Shown here piece after piece: positions 1-9,442 of a DNA stretch of 60,629 nt. This DNA comes from an uncultured Bacteroides sp. (lineage in GTDB: Bacteria > Bacteroidota > Bacteroidia > Bacteroidales > Bacteroidaceae). The DNA lies in NCBI GenBank assembly GCA_900556625.1, contig USPQ01000009.1:1-60629 (forward strand), given 5' to 3'. The translations under genes and the position numbers were made by a program. Every line of letters begins with the position of its first letter. Position 1 is the first letter of the stretch. The notes beneath the pieces were generated by a model. That model saw nothing but the letters and a program-made list of their open reading frames with translations, was not told the DNA's origin and ran no database searches.

Positions 1-1123
1 AAGGAAGAAGAAAACGGACAAAGCCCTCTTCTACTTCACGATTAGGAAAGCCAAGACGATACATTCCGAATTCCTCGTCATAACCTTTAATGGTAAGATA
101 TCCGCTCTGGTAAATCACCGGAATTGGGTTGGTGGATTCAGAGTCGATGCTGTTCAGCACCTGTTCGTCCGTCTCCTCATGAGCCATCCGTTCCAAATCA
201 TAGTGATGCTTCTTCAACAAGTTAACCAGATAAGTGGGCGTGCCCGTTTCAAACCAGTAGCTGCCGAACTTCATCTTGTCAAACGTGTTCAACAGACTGA
301 AAGGATTATAGATTCCGATGGTATTTTCCATAAAATGATAACCGTCATAACATTCTTTCAATTCTGCGCACACTTGCTCATAGCTCATCTTCTGCTTTTC
401 TGCCAACTGATGCAATTCCGCTTCCAGGTTGTCATGGATTTCTTTCTCCGTTATGCCGCAAATATCTACAAAACGTTCATCCATTGAAATATCCTTCAAG
501 TTATTCAAGTCACTGAATACGCTCACCTTACCAAATTTCGTCACCCCCGTCAGCAAAGCGAACTTGATGCAGCCGTCTTTCGTTTTCAAAGCCCCATAGA
601 AAGGCTTCAAGGTATTCCGGAATTGCTGTTGCAGCTCCTCATTGCCAATCGACTGCAACATCGGCTTGTCATATTCATCCACCAAGATAACCACCCGCTG
701 ACCGGTCTTTTCATAAGCACGTTGGATAATACCGGCAAAACGCAGAGAAAATGAGGTCTCTGACGGACGAGTTCCATATTTACTTTCCCAATATTCCAAA
801 TTATCATTCAAAATCTTATCCAGACTCTCCGAAGTGTCATACTTCTCGATATTAAGGTCAAGGTGCAAAATAGGATGTTCCATCCAATCTTTTTCAAGTT
901 TCTCCACCGCCAAGCCTGCAAACAGTTCCTTCTTCCCTTGAAAATAGGCTTCCAAAGTAGAGATAAGCAGACTCTTTCCGAAACGTCGCGGACGACTCAG
1001 AAAGTAATAACTCCCGGTCTTTACCATCTGATACATCAAGGCTGTCTTATCTATATAGAAATAACCGTCTTGACGGATTTTCTCGAAGTTCTGGATACCA
1101 ATGGGATATATCTTATTGCTCAT
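1..1123 (-). CDS. AAA-ATPase-like / PD-(D/E)XK protein, copy A (3' end outside window)
   Basis: The start codon is at 1123 and the reading frame is open to base 1, so about 374 N-terminal codons are present and the C-terminal nuclease part lies outside the window. It matches bases 1579-2701 of the neighbouring copy at a fixed offset of 1578. The only differences I found are two substitutions near the start (1103 and 1112 versus 2681 and 2690). The Walker A-like RPRRFGKS and Walker B-like VILVDEYDK motifs are both kept. The family (AAA-ATPase_like, PF09820, usually with PDDEXK_9, PF08011) is abundant in Bacteroides; its function is not established and a mobile or defence role is only suspected. 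Confidence 0.85.
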   Translation of the reverse strand, partial: MSNKIYPIGIQNFEKIRQDGYFYIDKTALMYQMVKTGSYYFLSRPRRFGKSLLISTLEAYFQGKKELFAGLAVEKLEKDWMEHPILHLDLNIEKYDTSESLDKILNDNLEYWESKYGTRPSETSFSLRFAGIIQRAYEKTGQRVVILVDEYDKPMLQSIGNEELQQQFRNTLKPFYGALKTKDGCIKFALLTGVTKFGKVSVFSDLNNLKDISMDERFVDICGITEKEIHDNLEAELHQLAEKQKMSYEQVCAELKECYDGYHFMENTIGIYNPFSLLNTFDKMKFGSYWFETGTPTYLVNLLKKHHYDLERMAHEETDEQVLNSIDSESTNPIPVIYQSGYLTIKGYDEEFGMYRLGFPNREVEEGFVRFLLP

Positions 1124-1147
1124 GCTCGCTTCTGTTTTTTTATGATT

Positions 1148-2701
1148 CTACTCTTCCACTATCCATTTCTCTATATTTCTTGTTTGCGAACTAAAGTTCA
1201 CACCCACTTTAAAAAGCTTACGATTATCCGCTTCAAAAGGAAGTGCATAATGTTTATCATTTATCTGATTCAGAGCTTCTTCTGCCGTGCCATTCAGTTT
1301 AAATTCCATGACATATATGAATTTGTCCGTCTGCAGAACAAGGTCAATACGCCCTTCGCTTGTATGATATTCCACTTTGGTATAAAAGCCCACCAGCTTG
1401 AAAACGATAAAAAGGACATTTTCGTAATGCAATTCCTGCTCGCGAATCACTTCATAGCCAGTGTCCGCAAAGAAACTTTGCAAACGACGGAAAAAAGAAT
1501 CGTAATCACCGGATTCCACCTCACGGACAAACTTCTGAATCTCAAAAGGAGACTCCACCTTGTTGACATTCGCATAATAAGGAAGAAGAAAACGGACAAA
1601 GCCCTCTTCTACTTCACGATTAGGAAAGCCAAGACGATACATTCCGAATTCCTCGTCATAACCTTTAATGGTAAGATATCCGCTCTGGTAAATCACCGGA
1701 ATTGGGTTGGTGGATTCAGAGTCGATGCTGTTCAGCACCTGTTCGTCCGTCTCCTCATGAGCCATCCGTTCCAAATCATAGTGATGCTTCTTCAACAAGT
1801 TAACCAGATAAGTGGGCGTGCCCGTTTCAAACCAGTAGCTGCCGAACTTCATCTTGTCAAACGTGTTCAACAGACTGAAAGGATTATAGATTCCGATGGT
1901 ATTTTCCATAAAATGATAACCGTCATAACATTCTTTCAATTCTGCGCACACTTGCTCATAGCTCATCTTCTGCTTTTCTGCCAACTGATGCAATTCCGCT
2001 TCCAGGTTGTCATGGATTTCTTTCTCCGTTATGCCGCAAATATCTACAAAACGTTCATCCATTGAAATATCCTTCAAGTTATTCAAGTCACTGAATACGC
2101 TCACCTTACCAAATTTCGTCACCCCCGTCAGCAAAGCGAACTTGATGCAGCCGTCTTTCGTTTTCAAAGCCCCATAGAAAGGCTTCAAGGTATTCCGGAA
2201 TTGCTGTTGCAGCTCCTCATTGCCAATCGACTGCAACATCGGCTTGTCATATTCATCCACCAAGATAACCACCCGCTGACCGGTCTTTTCATAAGCACGT
2301 TGGATAATACCGGCAAAACGCAGAGAAAATGAGGTCTCTGACGGACGAGTTCCATATTTACTTTCCCAATATTCCAAATTATCATTCAAAATCTTATCCA
2401 GACTCTCCGAAGTGTCATACTTCTCGATATTAAGGTCAAGGTGCAAAATAGGATGTTCCATCCAATCTTTTTCAAGTTTCTCCACCGCCAAGCCTGCAAA
2501 CAGTTCCTTCTTCCCTTGAAAATAGGCTTCCAAAGTAGAGATAAGCAGACTCTTTCCGAAACGTCGCGGACGACTCAGAAAGTAATAACTCCCGGTCTTT
2601 ACCATCTGATACATCAAGGCTGTCTTATCTATATAGAAATAACCGTCTTGACGGATTTTCTCGAAGTTCTGGATACCAATAGGATATATTTTATTGCTCA
2701 T
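1148..2701 (-). CDS. AAA-ATPase-like / PD-(D/E)XK nuclease superfamily protein, copy B (full length)
   Basis: A 517-residue protein of the family that pairs an N-terminal AAA-ATPase-like domain (PF09820) with a C-terminal PD-(D/E)XK domain (PF08011). Walker A-like RPRRFGKS lies near residues 44-51 and a Walker B-like ILVDEYDKP near 146-154. The C-terminal nuclease signature is D453 followed by E466-F-K468. The length is normal for the family. It is a near-identical tandem duplicate of the gene to its left, 24 bases apart. The family occurs in many copies per Bacteroides genome and its role is unproven. It lies just beyond the broken 3' end of the CPS operon, which suggests that this border has been rearranged. 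Confidence 0.9.
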   Translation of the reverse strand: MSNKIYPIGIQNFEKIRQDGYFYIDKTALMYQMVKTGSYYFLSRPRRFGKSLLISTLEAYFQGKKELFAGLAVEKLEKDWMEHPILHLDLNIEKYDTSESLDKILNDNLEYWESKYGTRPSETSFSLRFAGIIQRAYEKTGQRVVILVDEYDKPMLQSIGNEELQQQFRNTLKPFYGALKTKDGCIKFALLTGVTKFGKVSVFSDLNNLKDISMDERFVDICGITEKEIHDNLEAELHQLAEKQKMSYEQVCAELKECYDGYHFMENTIGIYNPFSLLNTFDKMKFGSYWFETGTPTYLVNLLKKHHYDLERMAHEETDEQVLNSIDSESTNPIPVIYQSGYLTIKGYDEEFGMYRLGFPNREVEEGFVRFLLPYYANVNKVESPFEIQKFVREVESGDYDSFFRRLQSFFADTGYEVIREQELHYENVLFIVFKLVGFYTKVEYHTSEGRIDLVLQTDKFIYVMEFKLNGTAEEALNQINDKHYALPFEADNRKLFKVGVNFSSQTRNIEKWIVEE

Positions 2702-2841
2702 ACATGCTACAACCTTTTAATTATGCTGCATACAAATATACAGCTTTCATTCTATATTACAAAACTAGCAGTGATTTTAATTCTATGATAGAAAAAACTT
2801 TTGGATGAGCTATATTCAGGAACAGAAGTTGCAAGCGTATT

Positions 2842-3225
2842 TCAATTAGTTTCACTCAATACAGCAAAACCATGAGCAAAACCACGAGGAATAAAGAATT
2901 GACGATGATTCTCCTCTGTCAATTCTACCGCTACATGCTGACCATAGGTAGGCGAACCTTTGCGGATATCAACAGCCACATCCAGCACTGCACCCTTTAC
3001 GCAACGTACTAACTTACTTTGGCTGTAAGGCATAGTTTGAAAATGTAGTCCCCTCATCACTCCATACGAGGACATACTTTCATTATCTTGTACAAACTTA
3101 ATGGGACGTACCTTTTCGTCAAACTCCCTTTGCGAGAACGATTCGAAGAAACACCCCTTGTCATCCTTAAAAAGACGTGGTTCAATGATTACCACCCCTT
3201 CAATATTTGTCTTAACAACTTCCAT
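2842..3225 (-). pseudogene. rfbC: dTDP-4-dehydrorhamnose 3,5-epimerase, 3'-truncated
   Basis: RmlC/RfbC converts dTDP-4-keto-6-deoxyglucose to the dTDP-L-lyxo-hexulose precursor of dTDP-L-rhamnose. The 127 residues present match the N-terminal two thirds, including the RGLHFQ motif with the active-site His and the IPRGFAHGFAVLSE segment. The family is normally about 180-190 residues. The protein stops right after LSET with Asn and TGA, so the segment carrying the catalytic Tyr and the later Asp is lost. The bases downstream do not look like the missing part. It sits 5 bases after rfbB as the last CPS gene. It is probably inactive, unless a full copy elsewhere supplies the activity. No rfbD is visible in the window. 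Confidence 0.85.
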
Positions 3226-3230
3226 ACAGA

Positions 3231-4349
3231 TTATCTATTCTTATACATATCCTCGTAATAGCTCTCGTAAGCACCACTGGTGATATTATCCATCCACTCC
3301 TGATTATCCAGATACCACTGCACCGTCTTCTCAATACCCTCTTCAAACTGCAGACTAGGCTCCCAGCCCAATTCATTCTTCAGTTTCGTAGAGTCAATAG
3401 CATAGCGTAAGTCATGTCCCATACGGTCCATTACATAAGTAATCAGTTCCTCGCTGTGTCCTTCAGGATTACCTAGTAATCGGTCCACAGTCTTAATAAT
3501 CACATGGATAATATCTATATTCTTCCACTCGTTAAAGCCACCGATGTTATATGTATCCGCCACCTTACCCTTATGGAAAATCACATCTATGGCCCTTGCA
3601 TGATCTACCACGTAGAGCCAGTCGCGCACATTCTCTCCCTTGCCATATACTGGTAACGGTTTGCGGTGGCGAATATTGTTAATAAACAGCGGAATCAGCT
3701 TTTCGGGAAACTGATAAGGTCCATAGTTATTCGAACAGTTTGTCACAATAGTCGGCATACCATAAGTATCATGGAAAGCGCGGACAAAGTGATCACTACC
3801 CGCTTTCGAAGCCGAATAGGGTGAGTGTGGATTATACTTTGTTGTCTCTTTGAAGAACTCATCGCCATATACTTCGTGTGCAGATATATCCGAAGACTTG
3901 CCTTCCGGCTGCGTCAATTCCAATGCTCCATACACCTCATCAGTTGAAATATGATAGAAGCGCTTACCCTCATAGCCTTCCGGAAGATACTCCCAAGTTA
4001 ACCTGGCAGCTTGTAATAAAGAGAGAGTTCCAAGAACATTAGTACGAGCAAAAGTAAACGGATCTCTGATACTACGATCCACGTGACTTTCGGCAGCTAA
4101 ATGAATAACCCCATCTATATGATACTGTTTAAAAATCTTCAGCATCATCTCAAAGTCACAAATATCCGCTTTTACAAAAGTGTAGTTTGGTTTATTCTCT
4201 ACATCTTTTAAGTTAGCCAGATTTCCCGCATAAGTCAACTTGTCCAAATTGATAATATGGTAATCGGGATACTTGTTCACAAACAAACGTACCACATGAC
4301 TGCCTATAAATCCGGCTCCACCGGTAATGATAATATTTCTTTTATTCAT
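3231..4349 (-). CDS. rfbB: dTDP-glucose 4,6-dehydratase
   Basis: A 372-residue short-chain dehydrogenase/reductase of the extended (epimerase) type. It has the NAD-binding GGAGFIGSH at the N-terminus, the catalytic STDEVYG, the YSASK catalytic Tyr-Lys pair, and the NNYGPYQFPEKLIP substrate segment typical of RmlB. It converts dTDP-glucose to dTDP-4-keto-6-deoxyglucose in the cytosol, feeding dTDP-rhamnose or other 6-deoxy sugars of the capsule. It overlaps the end of rfbA by 4 bases and precedes the truncated rfbC, so the three form the usual rml-type cassette. Confidence 0.97.
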   Translation of the reverse strand: MNKRNIIITGGAGFIGSHVVRLFVNKYPDYHIINLDKLTYAGNLANLKDVENKPNYTFVKADICDFEMMLKIFKQYHIDGVIHLAAESHVDRSIRDPFTFARTNVLGTLSLLQAARLTWEYLPEGYEGKRFYHISTDEVYGALELTQPEGKSSDISAHEVYGDEFFKETTKYNPHSPYSASKAGSDHFVRAFHDTYGMPTIVTNCSNNYGPYQFPEKLIPLFINNIRHRKPLPVYGKGENVRDWLYVVDHARAIDVIFHKGKVADTYNIGGFNEWKNIDIIHVIIKTVDRLLGNPEGHSEELITYVMDRMGHDLRYAIDSTKLKNELGWEPSLQFEEGIEKTVQWYLDNQEWMDNITSGAYESYYEDMYKNR

Positions 4350-5248
4350 AAATTACTCTTTCCTGTACGTTCCACTTCCTCTACTACCTGCAACAAATAC
4401 TGCCCATATTGATTCTTCAGCATCGGTTGGGCCAACTCACGCATCTTGTTAGCATCAATCCAACCTTGTCTAAACGCTATACCTTCCAGACAAGCCACTT
4501 TCAGTCCCTGCCGTTTTTCAATCACCTCAATAAAAGTCGATGCTTCACTCAACGAGTCGTGTGTACCCGTATCCAACCAAGCAAAGCCACGTCCCAGTGT
4601 CTGTACTTTCAACTCACTATCCTCCAGAAATCGCTGGTTCACAGTGGTAATCTCCAATTCTCCACGAGCTGACGGTTTAATGTGCTTCGCTACATCTACC
4701 ACTTTATTAGGATAGAAATAAAGCCCTACTACCGCATAATTCGATTTTGGCTGTACAGGTTTTTCCTCAATGCTTAAGCAATTACCCTCGTCATCAAACT
4801 CCGCCACACCATAGCGTTCCGGATCACTTACCCAATAACCAAACACGGTAGCTTTTTGCTCCTTTTCTGCCATGTATACCGCCTCTTTCAACATGGTACT
4901 AAAGCCATTACCATGAAAGATGTTATCACCTAACACCAAACAGACCGAATCACTACCAATAAAATCCTCACCAATGATAAAGGCCTGTGCCAATCCATCA
5001 GGTGACGGTTGTTCTGCATATTCAAACCTCACGCCATAATCACTACCATCACCCAGCAAGCGCTTAAATCCCGGCAAGTCATGTGGAGTAGAGATAATCA
5101 ATATCTCACGAATACCCGCCAACATCAAAACCGAAATTGGATAATAAATCATCGGTTTATCAAAAATAGGAATCAGCTGTTTGCTAATGCCTTTGGTAAT
5201 AGGATACAAACGCGTACCGCTACCACCAGCTAGAACAATACCTTTCAT
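4346..5248 (-). CDS. rfbA: Glucose-1-phosphate thymidylyltransferase
   Basis: RmlA makes dTDP-glucose from glucose 1-phosphate and dTTP. The start MKGIVLAGGSGTRLYP at 5248 puts the nucleotide-binding GGSGTRLYP at the very N-terminus as in all RmlA proteins, giving 300 residues; an upstream ATG at 5305 would add 19 unrelated residues and overlap the previous gene. Further family segments are FDKPMIYYPISVLMLAGI, LGDNIFHG, EEKPVQPKSNYAVVGLYFY and GRGFAWLDTGTHDSL. It is cytosolic and translationally overlaps rfbB. Confidence 0.97.
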   Translation of the reverse strand: MKGIVLAGGSGTRLYPITKGISKQLIPIFDKPMIYYPISVLMLAGIREILIISTPHDLPGFKRLLGDGSDYGVRFEYAEQPSPDGLAQAFIIGEDFIGSDSVCLVLGDNIFHGNGFSTMLKEAVYMAEKEQKATVFGYWVSDPERYGVAEFDDEGNCLSIEEKPVQPKSNYAVVGLYFYPNKVVDVAKHIKPSARGELEITTVNQRFLEDSELKVQTLGRGFAWLDTGTHDSLSEASTFIEVIEKRQGLKVACLEGIAFRQGWIDANKMRELAQPMLKNQYGQYLLQVVEEVERTGKSNL

Positions 5249-5261
5249 ATCATTGTATAAT

Positions 5262-5978
5262 TTATATCTCTTTACAAATATTCCATAAGAACAACGCATT
5301 ACCAATCAAGTACCTACGCCACATTCGCTTAGGTTCTTTTATCAATCGGTAGAGCCATTCCAACGAATGTTGTTGCCACCATAATGGAGCCCGTTCAGTA
5401 GTACCAGCGTAAAAGTCAAACACCGCCCCTACGGTACCCACATGACAATGAATATTCAATTTTTGCCAATTGCTGTAAATCCATTTCTCCTGCTTAGGAG
5501 CTGTCATACCAATCCACAACAGATCTGGATTTGCCTCATTAACAGCCGCCACAATAGCTACATTATCTTCCTGTGAAAATTCTGGTTTATAAGGAGGTGA
5601 ATAAGTCACCACTTCCAAGTTCGGATAATCCACTGCTGCCCGTTGTTTAATCAATGCCAAAACATTCTCCGAGCTACCCATAAACATACATCGCCCTCCT
5701 TTTTCATTAAGGCGATTCATCTCAAGAACAAAGAGATCCCAACCTGCTATTCGTTCCCGCGGTTGGCTTTGCATCTTTAGCCATTTACAAACTTTTACAA
5801 TACTTGCTCCGTCAGGGATAAGTACATCTCCTTTTATTAGCGCCTCGGCAAAAAGCGAATTCTTTAGTGCAGTGTTGTATGAGTGCGCATTTATGGTATT
5901 TATTAAGAGCTTACCCTGCGGCAGTGTTTTTAATTGGTCTACACTCTCTACAATAGGAAGTTCTTTCAACTTGATCAT
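5262..5978 (-). CDS. WecG/TagA/CpsF family glycosyltransferase
   Basis: A 238-residue protein of the GT26 family, which transfers a sugar (for example ManNAc or ManNAcA) to lipid-linked carriers on the cytosolic face of the membrane. Typical elements are the early INTINAHSYNTA segment, LIPDGASIVK, the MFMGSSENV loop, and LWIGMTAPKQEKWI, followed by the GAVFDFYAG and RAPLWWQQHSLEWLYRL segments near the C-terminus. The length is normal. It lies between the split GT4 gene and rfbA. The donor and acceptor cannot be told from the sequence. Confidence 0.92.
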   Translation of the reverse strand: MIKLKELPIVESVDQLKTLPQGKLLINTINAHSYNTALKNSLFAEALIKGDVLIPDGASIVKVCKWLKMQSQPRERIAGWDLFVLEMNRLNEKGGRCMFMGSSENVLALIKQRAAVDYPNLEVVTYSPPYKPEFSQEDNVAIVAAVNEANPDLLWIGMTAPKQEKWIYSNWQKLNIHCHVGTVGAVFDFYAGTTERAPLWWQQHSLEWLYRLIKEPKRMWRRYLIGNALFLWNICKEI

Positions 5979-5999
5979 ATGAATATCTACTCTAAAATA

Positions 6000-6560
6000 T
6001 TATACCAATTTCTTAAGAATGTCACACATACGTTCCTCAAAACGTTGCAGCGTGAACTCACATTCAAATTTCATCCTACCTTTGCGCCCCATCTCACGAC
6101 ACAGATCACGATGTTCCATACAATAAGCCACTTTCTCGGCCAAAGCCAATGCATCCTTCATGGGAACAATATATCCTGTCTCACCTTCATCAATAATATC
6201 CACTATTCCCCCTTCATGACTAGCAATGCAAGCCACACTATGTTGCATTGCTTCCAGCAAAACCAAAGGGAAACACTCATTGTAAGTAGGAAGTATAAAA
6301 AGGTCTGCCTGCATCCAGTACATCTCCTTATCATTGCCATACTTCGCACCATGTGCTACCACTACATCCTCTAATCTATGCTTCTGCAAATAGGCGGCAA
6401 ACTCCTCCTCGCCAATATCACTCCATTTTCCTACGAAATTGCACACAAAGTCATATCCTCTATCTTTCAAGATATGGCACGCATCTAGTAGCGTCCACAC
6501 TCCTTTCTCCAACATCATGTTCGAGAGAAAGAAAATATTAAACCTGCTATCCATCATCAT
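6000..6560 (-). pseudogene. Glycosyltransferase family 4, C-terminal half of a split gene
   Basis: This 186-residue ORF holds the nucleotide-sugar-binding half of a GT-B glycosyltransferase (Glycos_transf_1): FLSNMMLEKGVWTLLDA at the domain start and the ECFPLVLLEAMQ donor-binding motif with the two spaced Glu. It has no N-terminal acceptor domain. The other half is the preceding ORF at 6560-7075, in another frame, and the halves meet at a TAATG stop/start overlap. Together they make about 357 residues, the usual length. Either a frameshift split one gene, or the halves are made separately by coupled translation; I favour a frameshift. Confidence 0.8.
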
Positions 6561-7075
6561 TAGTTTATATCAGGAATACCATTCGGACAAATCAGTACAT
6601 TCTGCCTATCCACATATTTCCTCACATCCTCGTAAAGTGCTTCGGATAGTAATATCACCTTCACCCCTTTAAAAAGCCGTGGGTATATCCACTTATTAGG
6701 CCAGTGGCCTTGAAATGTCCTCACTCCCTGATTATGAAAATGGATCACCACCTTACACCCCATTCCCTTCAACATTTGTACAATAACAAACTCTTTATAG
6801 AGTGCAATTCCGTGCGAATTTGGCGTAACATATACCAACTGTGTTTTTATCTGTTTCACCATTTTACGTATAGATTTCAGCATTTCCAAAAACGAAATCA
6901 GCTTCTTCAGTCCCACTTTGCCGATATCCTTAATATCCTTGGCTGTGGCCAGATTGATATAATGACAATCGAAAGTCTCATTTATCATTTTACTATCATG
7001 AATATATTTCCCCATCATGGCCGCACCATGTACAGGCGGTGGCATGTGGAGAATAAAAAGAATGGATGGTTTCAT
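6560..7075 (-). pseudogene. Glycosyltransferase family 4, N-terminal half of a split gene
   Basis: 171 residues starting MKPSILFILHMPPPVHGAAMM, a classic GT4 N-terminus with the glycine/alanine loop of the acceptor domain, and ending at NVLICPNGIPDIN. In intact homologues NGIP leads directly into the donor domain, which here starts in a different frame at 6560. The junction reads ATAAACTAATGATGATGG, so the TAA stop shares its last base with an ATG and is followed by a short ATG triplet run. One extra base or the loss of two would fuse the halves. It precedes the WecG-type gene in the CPS operon. Confidence 0.8.
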
Positions 7076-7077
7076 TA

Positions 7078-7986
7078 TTAATTGAAATTATTTTTGAGTA
7101 GATGTGCTATCTCACGACTGAATTTATCTGCACCTGTAGAATTTAAATGGTCTATGGTATGAAACAATTTCTGATTATCATAAACAGCTTGATTCAAGAA
7201 AGAATAATAAGGTATATTATTTCGCTTGCATAGCGAGTCAGTAATAACTAATGACTTCGTCTCCACCACATCGGCATACATAGGTGAAGTCACCATGGTT
7301 AACATTATTTGCTTTGTTTTACACACCTCTATAATATACTCCATCGCTTCCACCTTACGGCTATCAATTGTCACACTATTTGTATAGTCCTTTTTCTCTT
7401 CTTTCAAAAATCCCTCTAAAGGCTGAAAACCATTTGTATGAAAAACTCCGCGATCCTTCAAATTCTTCACCATTTTGAAGAATTTTGAGTTATAAGGATA
7501 GATGGCTGACCAACATTTGTATTTTTCCCAAGGACTTTTTATACTAATCACCTTCTGCCATGAAGCATGATGTTGATAAGGCAACAATCCTGATAAGCGA
7601 TCATAATCCCCTTCCCCTACCGTCATGTCATAAGGTGTCACCTCTAATATAATCGCCTTCGGTGTATATCTATCCAATATTAGGTCCAACTGTGCCCGTT
7701 GATACACCAAGAAACAACCGCTACGTCCTGCATTGTAGCAACTTATGCCCAACGAGTCCTGTAATATCTCTGGATTATAATGATTACGAGCACGAGATGA
7801 CCCCAGTATAACCAAATCTGCCGTCTGTTTATCAAGCGCTTTAGTCGTATAATAAAAATCCTCCCCTTTTTGATTAAAATACATCCATTTCAAGCCATAA
7901 CCGACTCCTCTATCCGTCATTAGCAACAGGACAAACAGCAACAATGCTTTACTCATATATTTCATGCCTAGTTTACCCATATACAT
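7078..7986 (-). CDS. SGNH-like (AlgJ/DltD-type) protein paired with MBOAT acyltransferase
   Basis: 302 residues with one N-terminal hydrophobic segment (about residues 12-24, signal anchor), then ILGSSRARNHYNP near residues 60-72, which carries the nucleophile block of SGNH/DUF1574-like proteins, and DHLNSTGADKF close to the C-terminus, which fits the Asp-x-x-His block. Proteins of this kind work beside MBOAT enzymes (AlgI, DltB) to add acyl groups to exported polysaccharide in the periplasm. The MBOAT gene lies immediately upstream, 6 bases away. Start codons at residues 8 or 11 are possible alternatives. The acyl group and acceptor are unknown. Confidence 0.75.
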   Translation of the reverse strand: MYMGKLGMKYMSKALLLFVLLLMTDRGVGYGLKWMYFNQKGEDFYYTTKALDKQTADLVILGSSRARNHYNPEILQDSLGISCYNAGRSGCFLVYQRAQLDLILDRYTPKAIILEVTPYDMTVGEGDYDRLSGLLPYQHHASWQKVISIKSPWEKYKCWSAIYPYNSKFFKMVKNLKDRGVFHTNGFQPLEGFLKEEKKDYTNSVTIDSRKVEAMEYIIEVCKTKQIMLTMVTSPMYADVVETKSLVITDSLCKRNNIPYYSFLNQAVYDNQKLFHTIDHLNSTGADKFSREIAHLLKNNFN

Positions 7987-7992
7987 TATCGT

Positions 7993-9432
7993 TTAAAATT
8001 GGAAGTAGATAAATTGTCCACCATCAAACACCCCTATACTTAAAATCATCACCGATAAAGCGACATACGAAACAAAGCGGATAAATATCGAACGATTTTC
8101 TAATAGTAGGTGTCTTCCATTTCTTTCTTCAAACACATCACAAACTATCAGTACACTTATACCCATCAAACTATAGAGCAATACAGAGAGGTCCGGTTTA
8201 TATAATCCTCCTGTAGGTATCACTATCTTACTAATAGCCAGTAACGCATCCCCTAACGTCTGTGCCTTGAAAAAAATCCACGCTAGCATCATCAGTACAA
8301 AAGTTACCAATATATTGAAAGCCTTTAGCCATCTATTTCCCTTCTCCAATCTACAATACAAGCGTACTCGTTCTTTAACAGGTTTCATTACATTCCCTAT
8401 CACTTGAAAGAGACCGTTCAATCCACCCCAAATCACGAAAGTCCAACTAGCTCCATGCCACAATCCACTCACTAAGAAAGTAATCATTAGATTTATCCTT
8501 GTACGCCATTTACTACAACGACTCCCTCCCAAAGGTATGTAAAGGTAGTCCCTAAACCAAGTAGAAAGCGAAATGTGCCACCTACGCCAAAAATCCTGTA
8601 CACTAGTAGCCATGTAAGGTCGTTCAAAGTTTACTATCAAACGAAATCCCATGATACGTGCACAGCCTAGAGCAATAAAGGAATATCCTGCAAAGTCACA
8701 ATAAATCTGAAAAGTGAAGAGTATAGCGGCTACTAATACCGACATTCCTGTGTGGTGTGCAATATTACTAAACACAGCATCTGTATAAAGTGCCAATCTA
8801 TCCGCTACCACAACCTTCATGAAGTACCCCCACAGCATCCAACGTCCCCCCTTCGTTATATCTTCTCTATTAAAATAATGCTCCGTTTTGAACTGTGGAA
8901 ACAACTCCTTGGCTCTCCCAATAGGACCTGCTGCAATCTGTGGAAAAAAAGAGATGAACAACGCATACATACCCAAGTTATTCTCTAGTATAATCTTCTG
9001 CCTGTATACATCAATCACATACCCACATGCTTGGAAAGTATAAAATGAAATACCTACTGGCAAGAGTAACTCTATATGTGGCACCTCCATGCGGATGCCA
9101 ATCAGTGAGAGTAGACTCCAAACAGAATCGTTAAAAAAATTGAGATACTTAAAAACAAATAATCCTGAACAGCAAAGTAATAGTGTACATGCCAAGGAGA
9201 TTCTTCCTCTCTTATTGTCTTGGCAACTTACATACTTATGGATTATCTGTGCACCTAAATAGCTTACTAAGGTTACAAACGCTAGAAATAGACCATAGGT
9301 AGGGTTCCAATTCATATAGAAGAAATAACTCACTACAAGCAAATACCATTGTCTTACCTTATGCGGTAAGACAAAAAAAATCACTGCTACTATTGGAAAG
9401 AATAGTAGAAACACAAAACTATTATAAAGCAT
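7993..9432 (-). CDS. MBOAT family O-acyltransferase (AlgI/DltB-like)
   Basis: A 479-residue polytopic membrane protein with about 10-12 hydrophobic segments. The family signatures are DFWRRWHISLSTWFRDYLYIPLGG in the middle and VSGLWHGASWTFVIWGG, which contains the conserved catalytic His. The family transfers acyl groups across the membrane to polysaccharides or teichoic acids. Together with the SGNH-like gene that follows it forms an O-acetylation module for the capsule. It is inferred to act in the inner membrane. The length is typical of AlgI. Confidence 0.93.
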   Translation of the reverse strand: MLYNSFVFLLFFPIVAVIFFVLPHKVRQWYLLVVSYFFYMNWNPTYGLFLAFVTLVSYLGAQIIHKYVSCQDNKRGRISLACTLLLCCSGLFVFKYLNFFNDSVWSLLSLIGIRMEVPHIELLLPVGISFYTFQACGYVIDVYRQKIILENNLGMYALFISFFPQIAAGPIGRAKELFPQFKTEHYFNREDITKGGRWMLWGYFMKVVVADRLALYTDAVFSNIAHHTGMSVLVAAILFTFQIYCDFAGYSFIALGCARIMGFRLIVNFERPYMATSVQDFWRRWHISLSTWFRDYLYIPLGGSRCSKWRTRINLMITFLVSGLWHGASWTFVIWGGLNGLFQVIGNVMKPVKERVRLYCRLEKGNRWLKAFNILVTFVLMMLAWIFFKAQTLGDALLAISKIVIPTGGLYKPDLSVLLYSLMGISVLIVCDVFEERNGRHLLLENRSIFIRFVSYVALSVMILSIGVFDGGQFIYFQF

Positions 9433-9442
9433 AAATTATAGT

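Larger units (their letters stand above)
1..2701. repeat. Tandem direct repeat of at least 1.12 kb
   Basis: Bases 1-1123 repeat at 1579-2701 in the same orientation with the same reading frame. Stretches compared by eye are identical except for two substitutions within the first 21 bases of the gene. Upstream of the two start codons the sequences diverge at once. The repeat may continue to the left of the window. Confidence 0.9.

Noticed and set aside
863..2065. A 400-codon plus-strand frame across the AAA-ATPase genes
   Set aside because: Shadow of the minus-strand AAA-ATPase/PD-(D/E)XK genes; it crosses the boundary between the two copies and repeats with them.
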